A DNA stretch of 64,000 nucleotides, taken from assembly GCF_001411555.2 (NCBI RefSeq), contig NC_049905.1, forward strand, positions 14,260,586 through 14,324,585, written 5' to 3'. How positions within the stretch are numbered: position 1 is the stretch's first letter; each line of letters opens with the position of its first letter. Positions 34,201-45,039 of the stretch are shown here, one piece after another. Source of the DNA: Juglans regia. Its lineage: Eukaryota > Streptophyta > Magnoliopsida > Fagales > Juglandaceae. Both the position numbers and the translations under genes were made by a program. The notes under the pieces were generated by a model. That model made no database searches. It saw nothing but the letters and a program-made list of their open reading frames with translations, and was not told the DNA's origin.

Positions 34201-34438
34201 ATTAGGCTATATATTTACGTTTGATTTCTAGTAGGCTGTTCCAGAAAGAGAAAGCGTGGCTGTAGACGTTATTGGAACCGAATCTTGAGAAATAGTGATG
34301 CAGAGTCAAGAAAGCGTAAGTGGTTCATAGTTTTTTTTTTAAAGTAATATACTAATATATATTACTTGAATAATATATTTTGTTGTTTATTCTTTACAGA
34401 TGCAATTTGGATTAGATGGATCACAACCGTTGCAATGA
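31289..34438 (+). pseudogene. FAR1-RELATED SEQUENCE (FRS)-like gene with MULE domain, disabled
   Basis: FRS proteins are plant transcription factors domesticated from Mutator-like (MULE) transposases. Exon 1 starts at 31289 (MGNGKEQPTTQ) and ends at a GT donor after 31351; exon 2 starts at 31452. A FAR1-type DNA-binding region runs about 31921-32220 (FEDLLSYYKEYGKRSRFG through ECKAKINALRQDG to HNHGLSPKKS). The MULE DDE-like core runs about 32560-33130 with FDTTYL, ITDQDRAMKNAI, CLWHILKK and the Glu in TTQRSESINAFFDGY. A SWIM zinc finger, CSCGLLEMRGIFCRH, lies at about 33456-33500. A basic tail with GRPPS follows, and further small exons appear to end at 34436-34438. Breaks: a one-base frameshift near 32183, TGA at 33562-33564 where family members have Arg (CGA), TAG near 33625, and a later TGA near 34290. 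Whether it is a dead host gene or a decayed MULE is unresolved. Confidence 0.85.
31575..31658 (+). other. 84-bp in-frame candidate intron of the FRS-like gene
   Basis: Donor ACAG|GTGGTG and acceptor TTGCAG|AATG bound 84 bases, a multiple of three with no stop. Either it is spliced out or 28 hydrophobic residues (including SWLLCRSLIADFLCLL) are retained. Such a hydrophobic stretch is unexpected in FRS proteins, which favours splicing. Confidence 0.6.
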
Positions 34439-34504
34439 TGGGTTCTAGGATAAACTTTTTGTCTATTGAATGTATTGCATGGGTTCTTTTAGTTATTGAA
34501 GGTA

Positions 34505-34800
34505 TTTGAGCTTCGGGACTTTGTTGTAATGGTTGGGTTTGATAAATTAGTTGTGGATTGGATATATTTTGTGTATTTGAGGTAGAGACTTTGTTGTAAT
34601 GGTTGGATTTGATAAATTAGTTGTGGATTGGATATATTTTGTGTATTTGAGGGAGGGACTTTGTTGTAATGGTTGGATTTGATAAATTAGTTGTGGATTG
34701 GATATATTTTGTGTATTTGAGGTAGGGACTTTGTTGTAATGGTTGGATTTGATAAATTAGTTGTGGATTGGATATATTTAGTTGTGGATATAAATTAGAG
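34505..34800 (+). repeat. 70-bp tandem repeat, about four copies, after the FRS-like stop
   Basis: The block ACTTTGTTGTAATGGTTGG recurs at 34518, 34588, 34658 and 34728, an exact 70-bp spacing, with a degenerate fifth unit near 34800. It would lie in the 3' UTR of the FRS-like gene. Confidence 0.92.
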
Positions 34801-35496
34801 ATTTTGTTGTAATGGGTGGATTTGACAAATTAGTAGCTTCAGTTGTGGATTGTTTGTTAATGTTGGAGCCCATTTTTCTTTCCAAATCAAACGTGTATAA
34901 GAGAGTAGTTCTCTGTGGCTGAAGAGCAGTTGCTTAAATGTCATCATAGGCCACTTAGTTGAGCCATTTGTCATGTCAAGATATTTGGAGAAGAATTCAA
35001 ATTAGCAGCAAGTTATTTCCAAAATATCTTAAAGTAGTAATTGTTTTAGTTTAGCATTGTCATGTTTCGATTTCTTTTGTTCTAATGCCTATGATAGGCA
35101 GCAAGAAGACCCCTGCCTAATGCATATAATAGTACGATCATCCTTTAGAACTTAGTACTATCGTCAATCAAAGTTGCCGATTAAATATGTGTCGCAGTTT
35201 CAGTAGCAAACATATTTGGGGATGGGGTCTCCTGTGTACGGTAATTTTAAACTAAAGTGCTTGTAATGAACTCATTTTAAACACTTTTATTGATTCACTT
35301 TCACTAACAAAAATTCCAACCAGTCTCTGCAATCTGTTTCTGTTTCACAACCATTCTCTAGCAACCATAAACCGTTTCTCTAGCAAAGATAAACTTAAGT
35401 CCAATACAAACTGAAAACAAATGTACAAGTCCAATACAAATTTAAAACAAATGTATAAGTCCAATACCTAAACATAGAACTAACAACAATCCCAAA
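34801..35496. other. intergenic between the FRS-like and GRF genes
   Basis: No ORF of note. Two imperfect ~35-bp units beginning AAGTCCAATACAAA lie near 35397-35470, in the region expected to be the 3' UTR of the minus-strand GRF gene. Confidence 0.55.
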
Positions 35497-36094
35497 TTAC
35501 TTATATAACACTAGGTAAAATACATGTACAAATGCAAAACAACAATAAATCCGAAGTAGCGTGCCTACACGCCTTATTTTAGCTTCTTGTGCATTAAGCA
35601 CCAACTCCTTTTGCATAACCTCGTCGCTTTTATTGGATAGTACCATCTGCACCCTCTCGAGGCGATTCACTATCTTACGCAGCTCAATCTCCCACTTTTC
35701 AAGAAGCTCGAGTATCTTCTCCACCTCTTTCTCTTTCTTTAACAGTTCATTCATTTTTTCTTCAACTTGTAGCTCAATCACTTCATTACCATCCAACCAC
35801 TTGAAAAACTTACACTATGGTAAGCCTTGCTCATTTCATGCATATATTGTATTGTATTAGAAATGAATGAATTGTACTATATATGAAATTTATATATATA
35901 TAAAAAATGTTTCAGGCAACAAATAATGTAGTTACCTGGGTATTGTACTTTGAACACCCTAAGAAGGGCCGTCTAGGATTTTTTGCAGTAGTTGACCATT
36001 TCAATGTGGCTTCGAGCTCGCAAAAGCATAATGGTTTTCCCAAAGTACGTTTGGGAAAAGATGAAGAAGATATTGATAAAGGTGATGATGACAT
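35497..36094 (-). pseudogene. GRF-type zinc-finger, coiled-coil, membrane-anchored small protein with one nonsense codon
   Basis: Exon 1 (36094-35936) encodes MSSSPLSISSSS and the first part of a GRF zinc finger: PLCFCELEATLKWSTTAKNP, then RRPFLGCSKY. A 106-bp GT-AG intron (35935-35830) follows, and exon 2 (35829-35497) resumes in phase with QGLP, a TAG, then CKFFKWLDGNEV, completing the finger (C-x-C, C, C). About 60 residues of coiled coil rich in E/K/L follow (VEEKMNELLKKEKEVEKIL), then a C-terminal hydrophobic segment, IYCCFAFVHVFYLVLY, likely a membrane anchor. Plants have many such small GRF proteins of unknown role. The TAG sits where the family usually has an aromatic residue before Cys. 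Apart from that stop the gene looks whole, so a sequencing error is possible. Confidence 0.75.
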
Positions 36095-36199
36095 TCTAAG
36101 ATGAATCCCATAAAACAATTGAATAACAATTTTATATTGAGGGAATAAAATTGAATAGCAGGAAGTTTTAATTAAGTAACTACTAGCCATCATTCAAGT

Positions 36200-37680
36200 T
36201 GTATAAGTATGCTATGAGTGTTTAATTATTTTGGTGTTAGATTTAACAGGAAATCCTTAATTGCAGTTAACTATTTTCCCTTACACACATGCATTTATGA
36301 TTGATAAGGGGGAGAGAATATGAATTATATCAAAAATGAAAAATGACCAACATTGTAGGTAGGCATTGAGCAAGTCATCAGCAAAATCAAAACCATACAG
36401 CACATATTTTTGCCAGCATAATGAAGATCCATCATGTTTGTACATAATGTACACGAAGTAGCAGGATCTGAGCACTTTTAGCAAATCCTCTGAAAAAATA
36501 TGTAGTCAGAGAAGCTTAATTTTGAGTACCTATCTAGTATAGACCAAAGGCAACATCTCATCTGAACGAACCCTGTTTGAACTTTCCTATAACTTTGTTA
36601 TGTTTTTATAGTAGTTTTTCTTTAATTGAGAAAAAGGTGAAACAATCTTGAATGATATTGTTGGTTCCATGATTTCTAAAGTTTGTCACAGTCCTCCTTT
36701 AAAACGAAACACCAAATACCAAGGACCCTATAATTAAGACAATCATGGAAGTCACCAACCAGGTAGATACACTGATTGCATAGAATGGATGATTGGGTTC
36801 AGTCCCAATCTCAAATTAGTATGTCCTTATGACGTGGAAGCGTGGGAATAAAGTTTTGTATCTATTTCTTTTTAAACCATAAAAGACGTTTGAATATAAA
36901 TATATATATATAAATAAAATAAAATCTCCCCTTCTAACTAGTAATGTAAAAAGCTCACCTTGGTCTCGAGAACAGAATTTCAAAGGAGGAAGTTTCCCAT
37001 ATGGTTCCTAATTATTTTTCTCAATTCCAACAAACAGATTCCAAGGATGAAGTCAACCAACCCCATATCATACGCATTGACCACTCCCTCAAAACAGCCA
37101 GCAACTCAAAAGAGACAGTAGAAAAGGTTGAACCCAACATTGTTACATTAGAATTCAATCTCCCCATTAAGCTTTATATAGTACTAAAACACCCTAAATA
37201 AAATAAAAATCACTAAGAAAATTAACAAAAAGTGTGCAATCTTAATATTTAGTTGCAAAGTAGGGCCAATTAAGAATGAGAAGAACAAGGGGTAAGTGGC
37301 CACACAATGGAATCACCGACAAACAGAAGAAAGCAATTGTTGGAAAATGGATCCCTTATCACAGTAGAGTAATTCTACTCTTAGGCCTTGTTTCTCCAAC
37401 ACCACACACCCAAATACATTTCTTAGCATTCAAATGACATTTTCGTTCGTACATTGTTTCTCCTCGTAGTTATCTCTTGCACTGCAAAAAATATATTGCA
37501 AACTGCCCCATTTAATTCAAATGTAAGGTACAAAGATAAATATAAAAGCAAAAAATTCAAATTGCAAACTATATAAATAAACGGAATCCAAATCAAAGAA
37601 AATGTGAAAATCACAAGCACAAATTTGATTCATTAAAGTAAAAGCAAAAATCCAAATAAAACCTGGGAGGTCAATCGAGC
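36200..37680. other. intergenic, nothing recognised
   Basis: Short ORFs at 36281-36484 (minus), 37001-37201 and 37423-37620 (minus) have no domains. A (TA)n tract lies near 36896-36912. Confidence 0.5.
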
Positions 37681-37844
37681 AGAGGGAGGACCGTGTCCAG
37701 TCGCGACCTCAGGGGTGAAAGACGACGGGGATGGAGGTTCGGGGGAGAGGGAGGACGACGAGGATGGAGCTTTGCGAGGTCGTGGAGAATCCATTTCGGT
37801 TCGCGAGTTCGTGTGGGTTTATGGATATCAAGGCTGAAGAGGAC

Positions 37845-38145
37845 AGGTAGATTAGGGTTTGGGTTCGTGCGAAACAGAGGGATGCGGGCTCTGGGTTAGG
37901 GTTCGTGCGTGGGGGAAGAAGAGAGTGATGGGATGCGGGGGAAGGGTAGATTAGGGTTAGGGTTCGTGAAGAACAGAGGGATGCGGGCTCTGGGTTAGGG
38001 TTCGTATGTGGGGGAAGAAGAGAGGGATGGGATGCGGGGGAAGGGTAGATTAGGGTTAGGGTTCGTGCGAAACGGAAGGGATTCGGTGCTATGGGTTAGG
38101 GTTCGTGCGTGGGGGAAGAAGAGAGGGTCTGGGATTAGGGGGGAA
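37845..38145. repeat. 99-bp minisatellite with TTAGGG-like motifs, three copies
   Basis: The motif ATTAGGG recurs at 37851, 37950 and 38049, a 99-bp period. Each unit contains one or two GGGTTAGGGTTCGTG strings plus GGGGGAAGAAGAGAG. Overlapping ORFs (37693-37899, 38008-38241) only reflect the repeat. Confidence 0.88.
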
Positions 38146-38744
38146 GGGAAGAGAGGGATGGAGCTTTGCGGGGGAAGGGAAGAGAACCGAAAGAGAACCC
38201 GAAGTTATGTGGGGGAAGGGAAGAGAGTGAATTACAATTAATCCAAACGTCGTCGTTTAGCATTAGTGCCACGTAGGTGCCGAGGCCGCAACGGGGACAA
38301 GGCGCGGTTGCGTTTAGCATTTTGGTTTATAATATTTGTTGCTACAGTTGCACACAACCAGATTGAATAGTCTTGGGCTTGTTTCGCCGTCAATGGACAA
38401 CTAGTCAATGAGGTTGTTACACTGTCTCATCTAATTTAATTGCAAAGAGGACGACTTGCTCCAATAAGATGCAAGACTATTGCCAGTGCATATTACAGCT
38501 GGTGAGGAAGACTGCATGATCCAATAAGATTTCTTCCAGTTTCAGCTGCATGCATGCATATGATGCCCATTTGGCCTCGTTCCAAACGATTACGTACGTA
38601 CAATTAAAAGATGGGCAATCAATCAAAATCATGAAAGGTAATAAATACCATAAACATGCATCACATCTTCATTGTCACAAGTCAAATATCATTAATGTGA
38701 TCACATGTTCATTGACATAAGTAAGTATATATATGGAACGGGAT

Positions 38745-38980
38745 GTTATGGGTAACCACACGTTAGCTGTGCGGCCTTCATTTCTTCAGGATAGGGTTCA
38801 TCTACTACCGATGACTATAGCAACAACCTCTTTTTTTTTCAAAAAAGAGTGCACATTATTTATAACAACCACACGTTAGCTGGATCACGTCATGCTAAGT
38901 TGGTAACCACACGTTAGTTGTGCAACCATCATATCTTCAGGGAGTACTACGTACCAGTGACTACAACAACCAAGTGAGAC
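38745..38980. repeat. imperfect duplication with AACCACACGTTAG motifs
   Basis: Three AACCACACGTTAG strings at about 38754, 38868 and 38914. The first and third are followed by similar text, through TCTTCAGG to TGACTA and CAACAACC. It is an old local duplication with no gene. Confidence 0.7.
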
Positions 38981-39267
38981 TTACAGCTACTAGCGATAGT
39001 TTTGGAAAATATCCCGTCTTCCAGCTTGCTGCCTCGCAAGTAATTACTTGATCATCTCTCTATCCTTTAATTTGATCAATGATATAAATTTTTAAGAAAA
39101 AGCATGCTATATTTTCTCAAGTCTTTGATATTAGTATTAGATTTCACTTTCAAGTTATTTATAAATTTAGGACTGTAATTAATTAATGTACTCAGAAAAT
39201 CAATGTTGAAAATTATTCTATATGAAATTTGCGGTCTCTCTATGCTCTTGAACACATGATCATTTTT

Positions 39268-39715
39268 TGTAATAGAATGTACTAGATTGATGTATGTAGA
39301 GAGAGTAATGAAATGGGGATAACTCTGTTTCTGCTATAAAATAGAGAACCACGATTTCTTCAAGAGAAAGCACCTCCACTACACAATAATAGAATAATAT
39401 TCCAAGTTCCTCAGGTGTGAACATTGTGCCTGCTAATATACTAGAAAGCATTGAATTACTAATAAGTCCTCACTCTAATATGGACTCAAGGCACTTACAA
39501 TACTGCATGTAACTAAACAAGTAACTAACATAGTTGGCCCATCCTGTCTAGCCCGAGACCCACGACATCTCTCGGGTCCATCATTCCTCTTATTTCTTCA
39601 GCAACCCATTACGAAGCCCATGGTCCTCAGCCCATGACCACACTTACCCTAACTCATCTTCACGACAGCAAGTAGTTCACTTCTTAGATCTGCTTCTTCA
39701 TGCCTTCGTATGACA
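39268..39715 (-). repeat. 3' LTR of the chromovirus
   Basis: 448 bp. Minus-strand start is TGTCATACGAAGG at 39715 and the end is TTCTATTACA at 39268. A purine-rich tract (GAAGGGAGAGAGAGT) lies just upstream in element sense, at about 39716-39730. Confidence 0.93.
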
Positions 39716-39724
39716 ACTCTCTCT

Positions 39725-40082
39725 CCCTTCAAAAAACCTTTCCCACAAGGTGGGGAAAAGCTTCACAAAGACGGTGGTGCAGCCCCCACGAAGCCTCCTC
39801 TACCTTTTGTCCTTGCCAGCAGATCAACATCTCCACTAAAGGTTGGTTCTTGACCTTCTTTAATCTCCTCTATAATACTTCCTCTGGTTCTGGTTTGATA
39901 ACTCCTTTACTGTCTATCAGTGGCAGTGTTGTTAGTGGTAACACTCCTTGGCTGAGCTTAGGCTTGAGCTGTGAAACATGAAATACACTGTGAATCTGTG
40001 CTACGGCTGGAAGCTTCAAATGATAGGCTACCTCCCCGATCATTTGTTCTACTTGGTATGGCCCGTAATAGCGAGGTGAAAG
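39725..40082 (-). pseudogene. chromovirus chromodomain-like C-terminus of pol
   Basis: The minus strand reads [13 protein letters not shown], then PEEVL, a TAG, RRLKKVKNQPLVEMLICW and EEASW. This is the GPY/chromodomain tail typical of chromoviruses, thought to guide integration through chromatin binding. The TAG and the loss of frame with the upstream integrase make it non-functional. Confidence 0.75.
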
Positions 40083-40106
40083 TGTAAGACTTTGGCGCCG
40101 GCTGAT

Positions 40107-41016
40107 TTAAGACTGCCGATAGGGTTGTAATTTGAGGAAAACCCAATCCCCGATCTGGTAACTTTGTTCCTTCCTCTTGCTATTGGCGTATTTCCGCATT
40201 CTTTCTCGGGCCTTAACCATTTTCTGTTTGAACAGGTTCCACAGTTGCTCATGGTTCCGCAATGTAACTTTTACTTCCTCCCACTTTGCTGAACCTGGAA
40301 TATAATTGCTTAGTTTAGGGGGAAAATACCCATATAATGCTTCAAATGGGGTTATTTTTATGGATGCATGCATACTAGAATTATAACACCACTATGCCAA
40401 TTCAATCCATTGAGCCCAATCATTTGGTCTGTCCCCTCACATAACTCCTTAGATAGTTTTCTACCCATTTATTGACTGCCTTTGTTTGGCCATCTGTTTG
40501 TGGATGGTAAGCAGTGCTGAAGGCTAGTTGAACCCCCTGTAAGGAGAATAATTCCTTCCAAAACCGACTTGTGAAAGAGGGGTCCCTGTCTGAAACTATT
40601 GACTGTGGCATTCCATGGAGCTTAAACATGTGCTTCATAAAAAGTTGGGCCACCACCTTTGCTGTGTATGGATGAGAAATGGAAACAAAATGGCCATATT
40701 TCGTAAATCTGTCCACCACCACCCAAAAGGCATTAAATTTTCCAGAGTTAGGTAACTCTTCAACAAAATCCATCGTTTTATCTGCCCACGGTTTAGAGGG
40801 AATGGGCAAGGGTTGTAAAAGCCCACTGGGGAGGGAGTTGTCTACCTTCACCACTTGGCATATATCACACTACCGTAGAAATGGCTTCACATTAGCTTTC
40901 TGGCCAGGCCAATAGAAATCCCTCCTAAGTCTATGTAGGGTTTTGTGAAACCCCATATGTCCACCCATAGGACTGCTATGGATTAACTCTAATATTTTTT
41001 GAATTAGGCCCTAATT
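40107..41016 (-). pseudogene. retrotransposon integrase, frameshifted
   Basis: The H2C2 zinc-binding part (GGHMGFHKTLHRLRRDFYW, then CDICQ after a TAG at about 40871) precedes the catalytic core at 40854-40420, which shows MDFVEELP (first Asp), VSDRDPSF (second Asp), AYHPQTDGQTKAVN and the WVENYLR Glu. A frameshift near 40430 moves the continuation (DWAQWIELA, TAG, then STOP-free 40373-40107 with ITPFEALYGYFPP and VKARERMRKYANS) into another frame. The enzyme would insert element cDNA into the chromosome. Confidence 0.85.
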
Positions 41017-41156
41017 TGCTGGAATATAGATTTGGTTTTTATATAAAGCAATCCATTCTTCACTGTATAAGGGATGCTTAAATCACCAGATTGATGTTTC
41101 TTCCATAACCCTTGTACAATAGGGTCCCCCTCATACAAAGTCTTAATTTCTTCCAC

Positions 41157-42380
41157 CTAGTCCCAACTAGGTAGGGATATCACAAATAGTGTTGCTGTAA
41201 TTTCCTCCCTCTGCCTAGACAAGGCATCTGCTACAACATTCTCTCTTCCTTTCTTGAATTCCACCACAAAATCATATCCCAATAGTTTAGAAATCCACTT
41301 TTGTTGCATAGTGATTCCTACTCTCTGCTCCAACAAAAATTTGAGGCTTTGATGATCAGGTTTAACAACAAAAGCCTGGCCTAACAGATAGGGGCGCCAC
41401 TTTTGCACTGCTGAAACTAGTGCAAAAAGTTCCTTTTCATAAGTCGACATACTCACAGCCCTACCTTTCAAAGCCTTGTTGAAAAAGGCTATTGGCTTTC
41501 CTGATTGCATCAAAACAGCTCCAATAGCCTCCCCTGATGCATCACACTCAATTACAAAAGGCGAATGAAAGGTTGGTAATGCCAAGACAGGGGGTTGGGT
41601 CACTGCAGTCTTCAAGCTGTCAAAGGCAACTTGTGCTTCACTAGTCCATTTAAAACCTACTTTCTTTAACAAATCTGTTAGCCTGGCAGCAACAGCCCCA
41701 TATCCTTTTATAAACCTCTGATAATACCCCGTGAGGCCCAGAAAACCTCTCAAGTCTTTAACTGATTGTGGGGTAGGCCAATCTAACATTACCTTCAGCT
41801 TTTCAGGGTCAGCCCGTACACCCTAGCCAGAAATGAGATGGCCCAAGTACGACACTTCATTTAAACCAAAGCTACATTTGCTCATTTTAGCAAATAACTG
41901 GTGCTGCCTCAAGGCATCAAAAGTAATCTTTAAATGGTTCAAATGAGCTGTTGCATTTTGACTATAAACTAAAATATCATCAAAAAATACTAAAATGAAT
42001 TTTCTGAGATACAGTTTAAAAACCTGATTCATTAAGCGTTGGAAGGTTGATGGAGCATTAGTCAAGCCAAATGGCATAACTAGAAACTCATAATGCCCTT
42101 CATGTGTCCGGAAGGCCGTCTTTGGGATATCCTTGGGCTTCATCCGTATTTGATGGTAGCCCGACCTCAAATCCAGCTTTGAAAATACCATAGCACCATG
42201 TAGTTCATCCAGCAACTCCTCCACCACTGGTATAGGATATTTATCCTTAATAGTGGCACTGTTTAGTGCCCTATAATCGACACATAAATGCCACAACCCA
42301 TCTGCCTTCCTTACTAACAAAACCGGTGAGGAATAAGGACTTCGACTGGCTCTAATAACCCCAGAGTCCAGCAACTCCAT
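41157..42380 (-). pseudogene. reverse transcriptase and RNase H, stop-interrupted
   Basis: RT at 42380-41823 shows [58 protein letters not shown] and FFDDILVYS, where the catalytic box is FFDD in place of the usual Y/F-x-DD form. An in-frame TAG after YLGHLISG separates it from 41789-41157, which holds the thumb/RNase H part: DLRGFLGLTGYYQRF, IECDASGEAIGAVLMQ (catalytic Asp), MSTYEKELFALV (Glu) and ALSRQ. Both halves keep the same reading frame. Confidence 0.9.
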
Positions 42381-42401
42381 AACAATCTTTTCGATCTCGT
42401 C

Positions 42402-43550
42402 TTATTGGAAATAAGGATATCGGTAGGGCCTGGCAGAAATGGGGTTGGTTCCTGGCTGTAAAAGGATGGCATGATCATGGGAACGGGCTGGGGGTAAGCC
42501 TTTTGGGGTGGCAAAAATGTTGGGATAGTCGTTGAGTAATTGTGGGATCTGGTTGGGTTGGTGTTTGGCTGTATGTTCAATGAATTGCAAAATAATTCCC
42601 TTGCTTTCCATTTGGCTACACTTGTGGATGGGTCCTTCTTCAATCCACGTGTTACCTGTGAGTCCTTTTAACAGGATAGCAACTTGTTGGACTTTAAATT
42701 GCATTGTTAATTCTTTGAAATTCCATAATATTGGGCCTAAACCTTGCAACCATTGCACACCAAGTACCATATCACACCCAGCTAACACTAGAACATACAT
42801 ATCTACCAAGAAACAGGAGCCTTGAACAGAAACATTCACTCCCGTCACTTTGCCTTCATTATTAACCATCTCACCATTCGCTACCTTGACCCTGATTTTA
42901 TCCTCATTCACTAGAGGTATGTGCACCCTAGATCGTACTGCTGGATCCAGGAAGTTATGTGTACTTCTTGAATCAATAAGGATGACCACCCATTGATTCC
43001 CAATCTTGCCTTTCACCCTCATAGTCTTAGGGTTCATAGAACCAATGATGGCGTGTAGTGAAATTTCAGGAGTTTTGTGTAGGGTCATCTCCCCTTTACA
43101 CAACTCTTTGTTTTCGTGCTGGTCAAAAAGTTGTCTGGTATCTTCTAAAGGTTCCTCGTTTTCTTCAACCACCTCCTCAATCAAATACAACTTTGGGCTA
43201 CTACAACGATGGCCAGGATGCCATTTAGAATCGCAATGATAACACAAGCCTTTTTCTCTTCTGCTTTTCATTTGGTTTGCACTGATTTTATGGACAGGTA
43301 CTATAACTTTGTTGAAGGAATGGTTTGGTTCTGTCGTGGGTTGGGTTTGTGGTGGTTGGTATTTGATGTGTGCTGGTTCAATATAGTGAAAGGAGTGAGG
43401 GTGTGTGTTTGGATTTTTGTGTAGGCTTACTCTTTCCTCTTGGATTCGGGCAAGACGATAGGCTGTAATTAAACTTGTAGGATTAAACATTTTCACCGTC
43501 AAACGAATGTCATCCTTGAGTCCACTAACAAAACAACTTAGGTTATCCAT
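42402..43550 (-). pseudogene. gag C-terminus, zinc knuckle and aspartic protease
   Basis: This 382-codon frame contains MDNLSCFVSGLKDDIR (gag), one zinc knuckle CYHCDSKWHPGHRC, and a retropepsin-like domain with ILIDSRSTHNFLD. The protease loop is normally DSG; here Gly is Arg, which should inactivate it. GCDMVLGVQWLQGLGP follows and the frame runs into the RT linker before a stop at about 42402. Confidence 0.85.
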
Positions 43551-44138
43551 TTAAGATAAACGCCTAAGGCGATTAGCAATTAGTTCAAATGCAGACTTAT
43601 ATTCCTCCACTGTTCCCTCCTACCTTAGTCTAGTGAGCTATTCCATAGGATCCTCCAAACTACAAGGGCCAAAATGTATGAGGAGAGCATGGACAAACTC
43701 CTCCCACTCACCTGACAAACCAGACTCATCAAGGCCTTGAAACCAAATTAAAGCCTTACCAGCCATGTGAATTGAGACTAATCTCAAACGGTTCTCAAGC
43801 AATGTGTTGTGGAGGATAAAAAACTATTTTACCTTGTATAGCCAAGCATGGGGGTCCTCACCATCAAATATGAGAAAATCCAGCCACACGGATCTTGGTA
43901 AGAGTTCACTAGAATGATTTACCATCTGCTATCCACCGTTTTCTCCATTGTTGTTTGCCTGTTTTGCATTCCCCATTTTCAGATCTGAGGCCCAAGAAGA
44001 GAACTGTTGCATCATAGTGTCCATTTGCTTGCGTACTACAAGGAGCTCCACACCAAAAGTGCTTAGTTGGGATTCGGTAGACTTCTTTAAGGAAGTGAAG
44101 CCTTCCTGAAGATCCTTCAAATGGGTGCCTTCTGCCAT
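43551..44138 (-). pseudogene. gag: gag N-terminal part with several stops
   Basis: From MAEGTHLKDLQEGF at 44138 the frame gives FDGEDPHAWLYKVK (followed by TAG), LENRLRLVSIHMAGKALIWF, EWEEFVHALLIHFGP, a stop, then EGTVEEYKSAFE. These are the successive blocks of a gypsy capsid protein, with at least four in-frame stops. Confidence 0.8.
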
Positions 44139-44160
44139 TGATAACACAAAAGCAGGACAT

Positions 44161-44176
44161 GGGCTCTGGGATACCA
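44161..44176 (-). other. primer-binding site of the chromovirus
   Basis: Minus strand TGGTATCCCAGAGCCC, two bases after the 5' LTR. It matches the initiator tRNA-Met type with small changes. Confidence 0.85.
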
Positions 44177-44178
44177 CT

Positions 44179-44626
44179 TGTAATAGAATGTACTAGATTG
44201 ATGTATGTAGAGAGAGTAATGAAATGGGAATAACTGTATTTTTGCTATAAAATAGAGAACCACGCTTTCCTCGAGGGAAAACACCTCCACTACACAATAA
44301 CAGAATAATATTCCAAGTTCCTCAGGCGTGAACACTGTGCCTGCTAATATACTAGAAAGCATTGAATTACTAATAAGTCCTCACTCTAATATGGACTCAA
44401 GGCCCTTACAATACTGCATGTAACTAAACAAGTAACTAATATAGTTGGCCCATCCTGTCTAGCCTGAGACCCACGACATCTCTCAGGTCCATCATTCCTC
44501 TTATTTCTTCAGCAGCCCATTACGAAGCCCACGGTCCTCAGCCCATGACCACACTTACCCTAACTCATCTTCACGACAGCAAGTAGTTCACTTCTTAGAT
44601 CTACTTCTTCATGCCGCCGTATGACA
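44179..44626 (-). repeat. 5' LTR of the chromovirus
   Basis: 448 bp, same length as the 3' LTR with no net indel. On the minus strand it begins TGTCATACGGCGG at 44626. The ORF on its minus strand (44362-44117) is not a gene. Confidence 0.93.
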
Positions 44627-45039
44627 TTTTTTAATTTTCTTCCAATATTTATGCTCACCTCTAGAGATAGATTGTAATATACAAACCGTACGACTGCCTT
44701 TTTTGCGGCTTCTCCTAAATTACTTGAGAAACATATTTATGCGGAATGGGCGATTCAGGTGCGAACCTACTTCAAGAGTCAAGATCTTTAGAACATTGTT
44801 AACATTGTGTTTTGTATGCTTTTGAGCCGAGTTCCAGTAATTCGGGTCTTGAGTCTTTCACTTGCACACTTAAAAAAACACGAGGAATGGAGGGCCTTGG
44901 TGGAGGCCAGGGAGTCTCCGATACTAAAGTCAATATATCTCCTTAGTAGTTTGTGCTTGAGTTTAGAGAAATTAGAGAGAATTCTTCATACCTGGAGCTC
45001 GGTTTTAATACTATGTTTTCGGGTGAAGACAACTCATAC

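Larger units (their letters stand above)
39263..44631 (-). mobile_element. full-length Ty3/gypsy chromovirus (probably Reina lineage), minus strand, defective
   Basis: Two 448-bp LTRs (39268-39715, 44179-44626) with TG...CA ends enclose gag, protease, RT, RNase H, integrase and a C-terminal chromodomain-like segment, all on the minus strand. TTTTT lies on both sides as the 5-bp TSD, though T-runs make this duplication weak on its own. Size (5.36 kb), short LTRs, the DSxSTHNFLD protease form and the chromodomain fit the Reina clade. The LTRs differ at roughly 20-25 sites by eye. Multiple stops and frameshifts kill every ORF. Confidence 0.9.

Noticed and set aside
37850..38110. Interstitial telomere
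   Set aside because: TTAGGG strings occur only once or twice per 99-bp unit and not as a TTTAGGG array.
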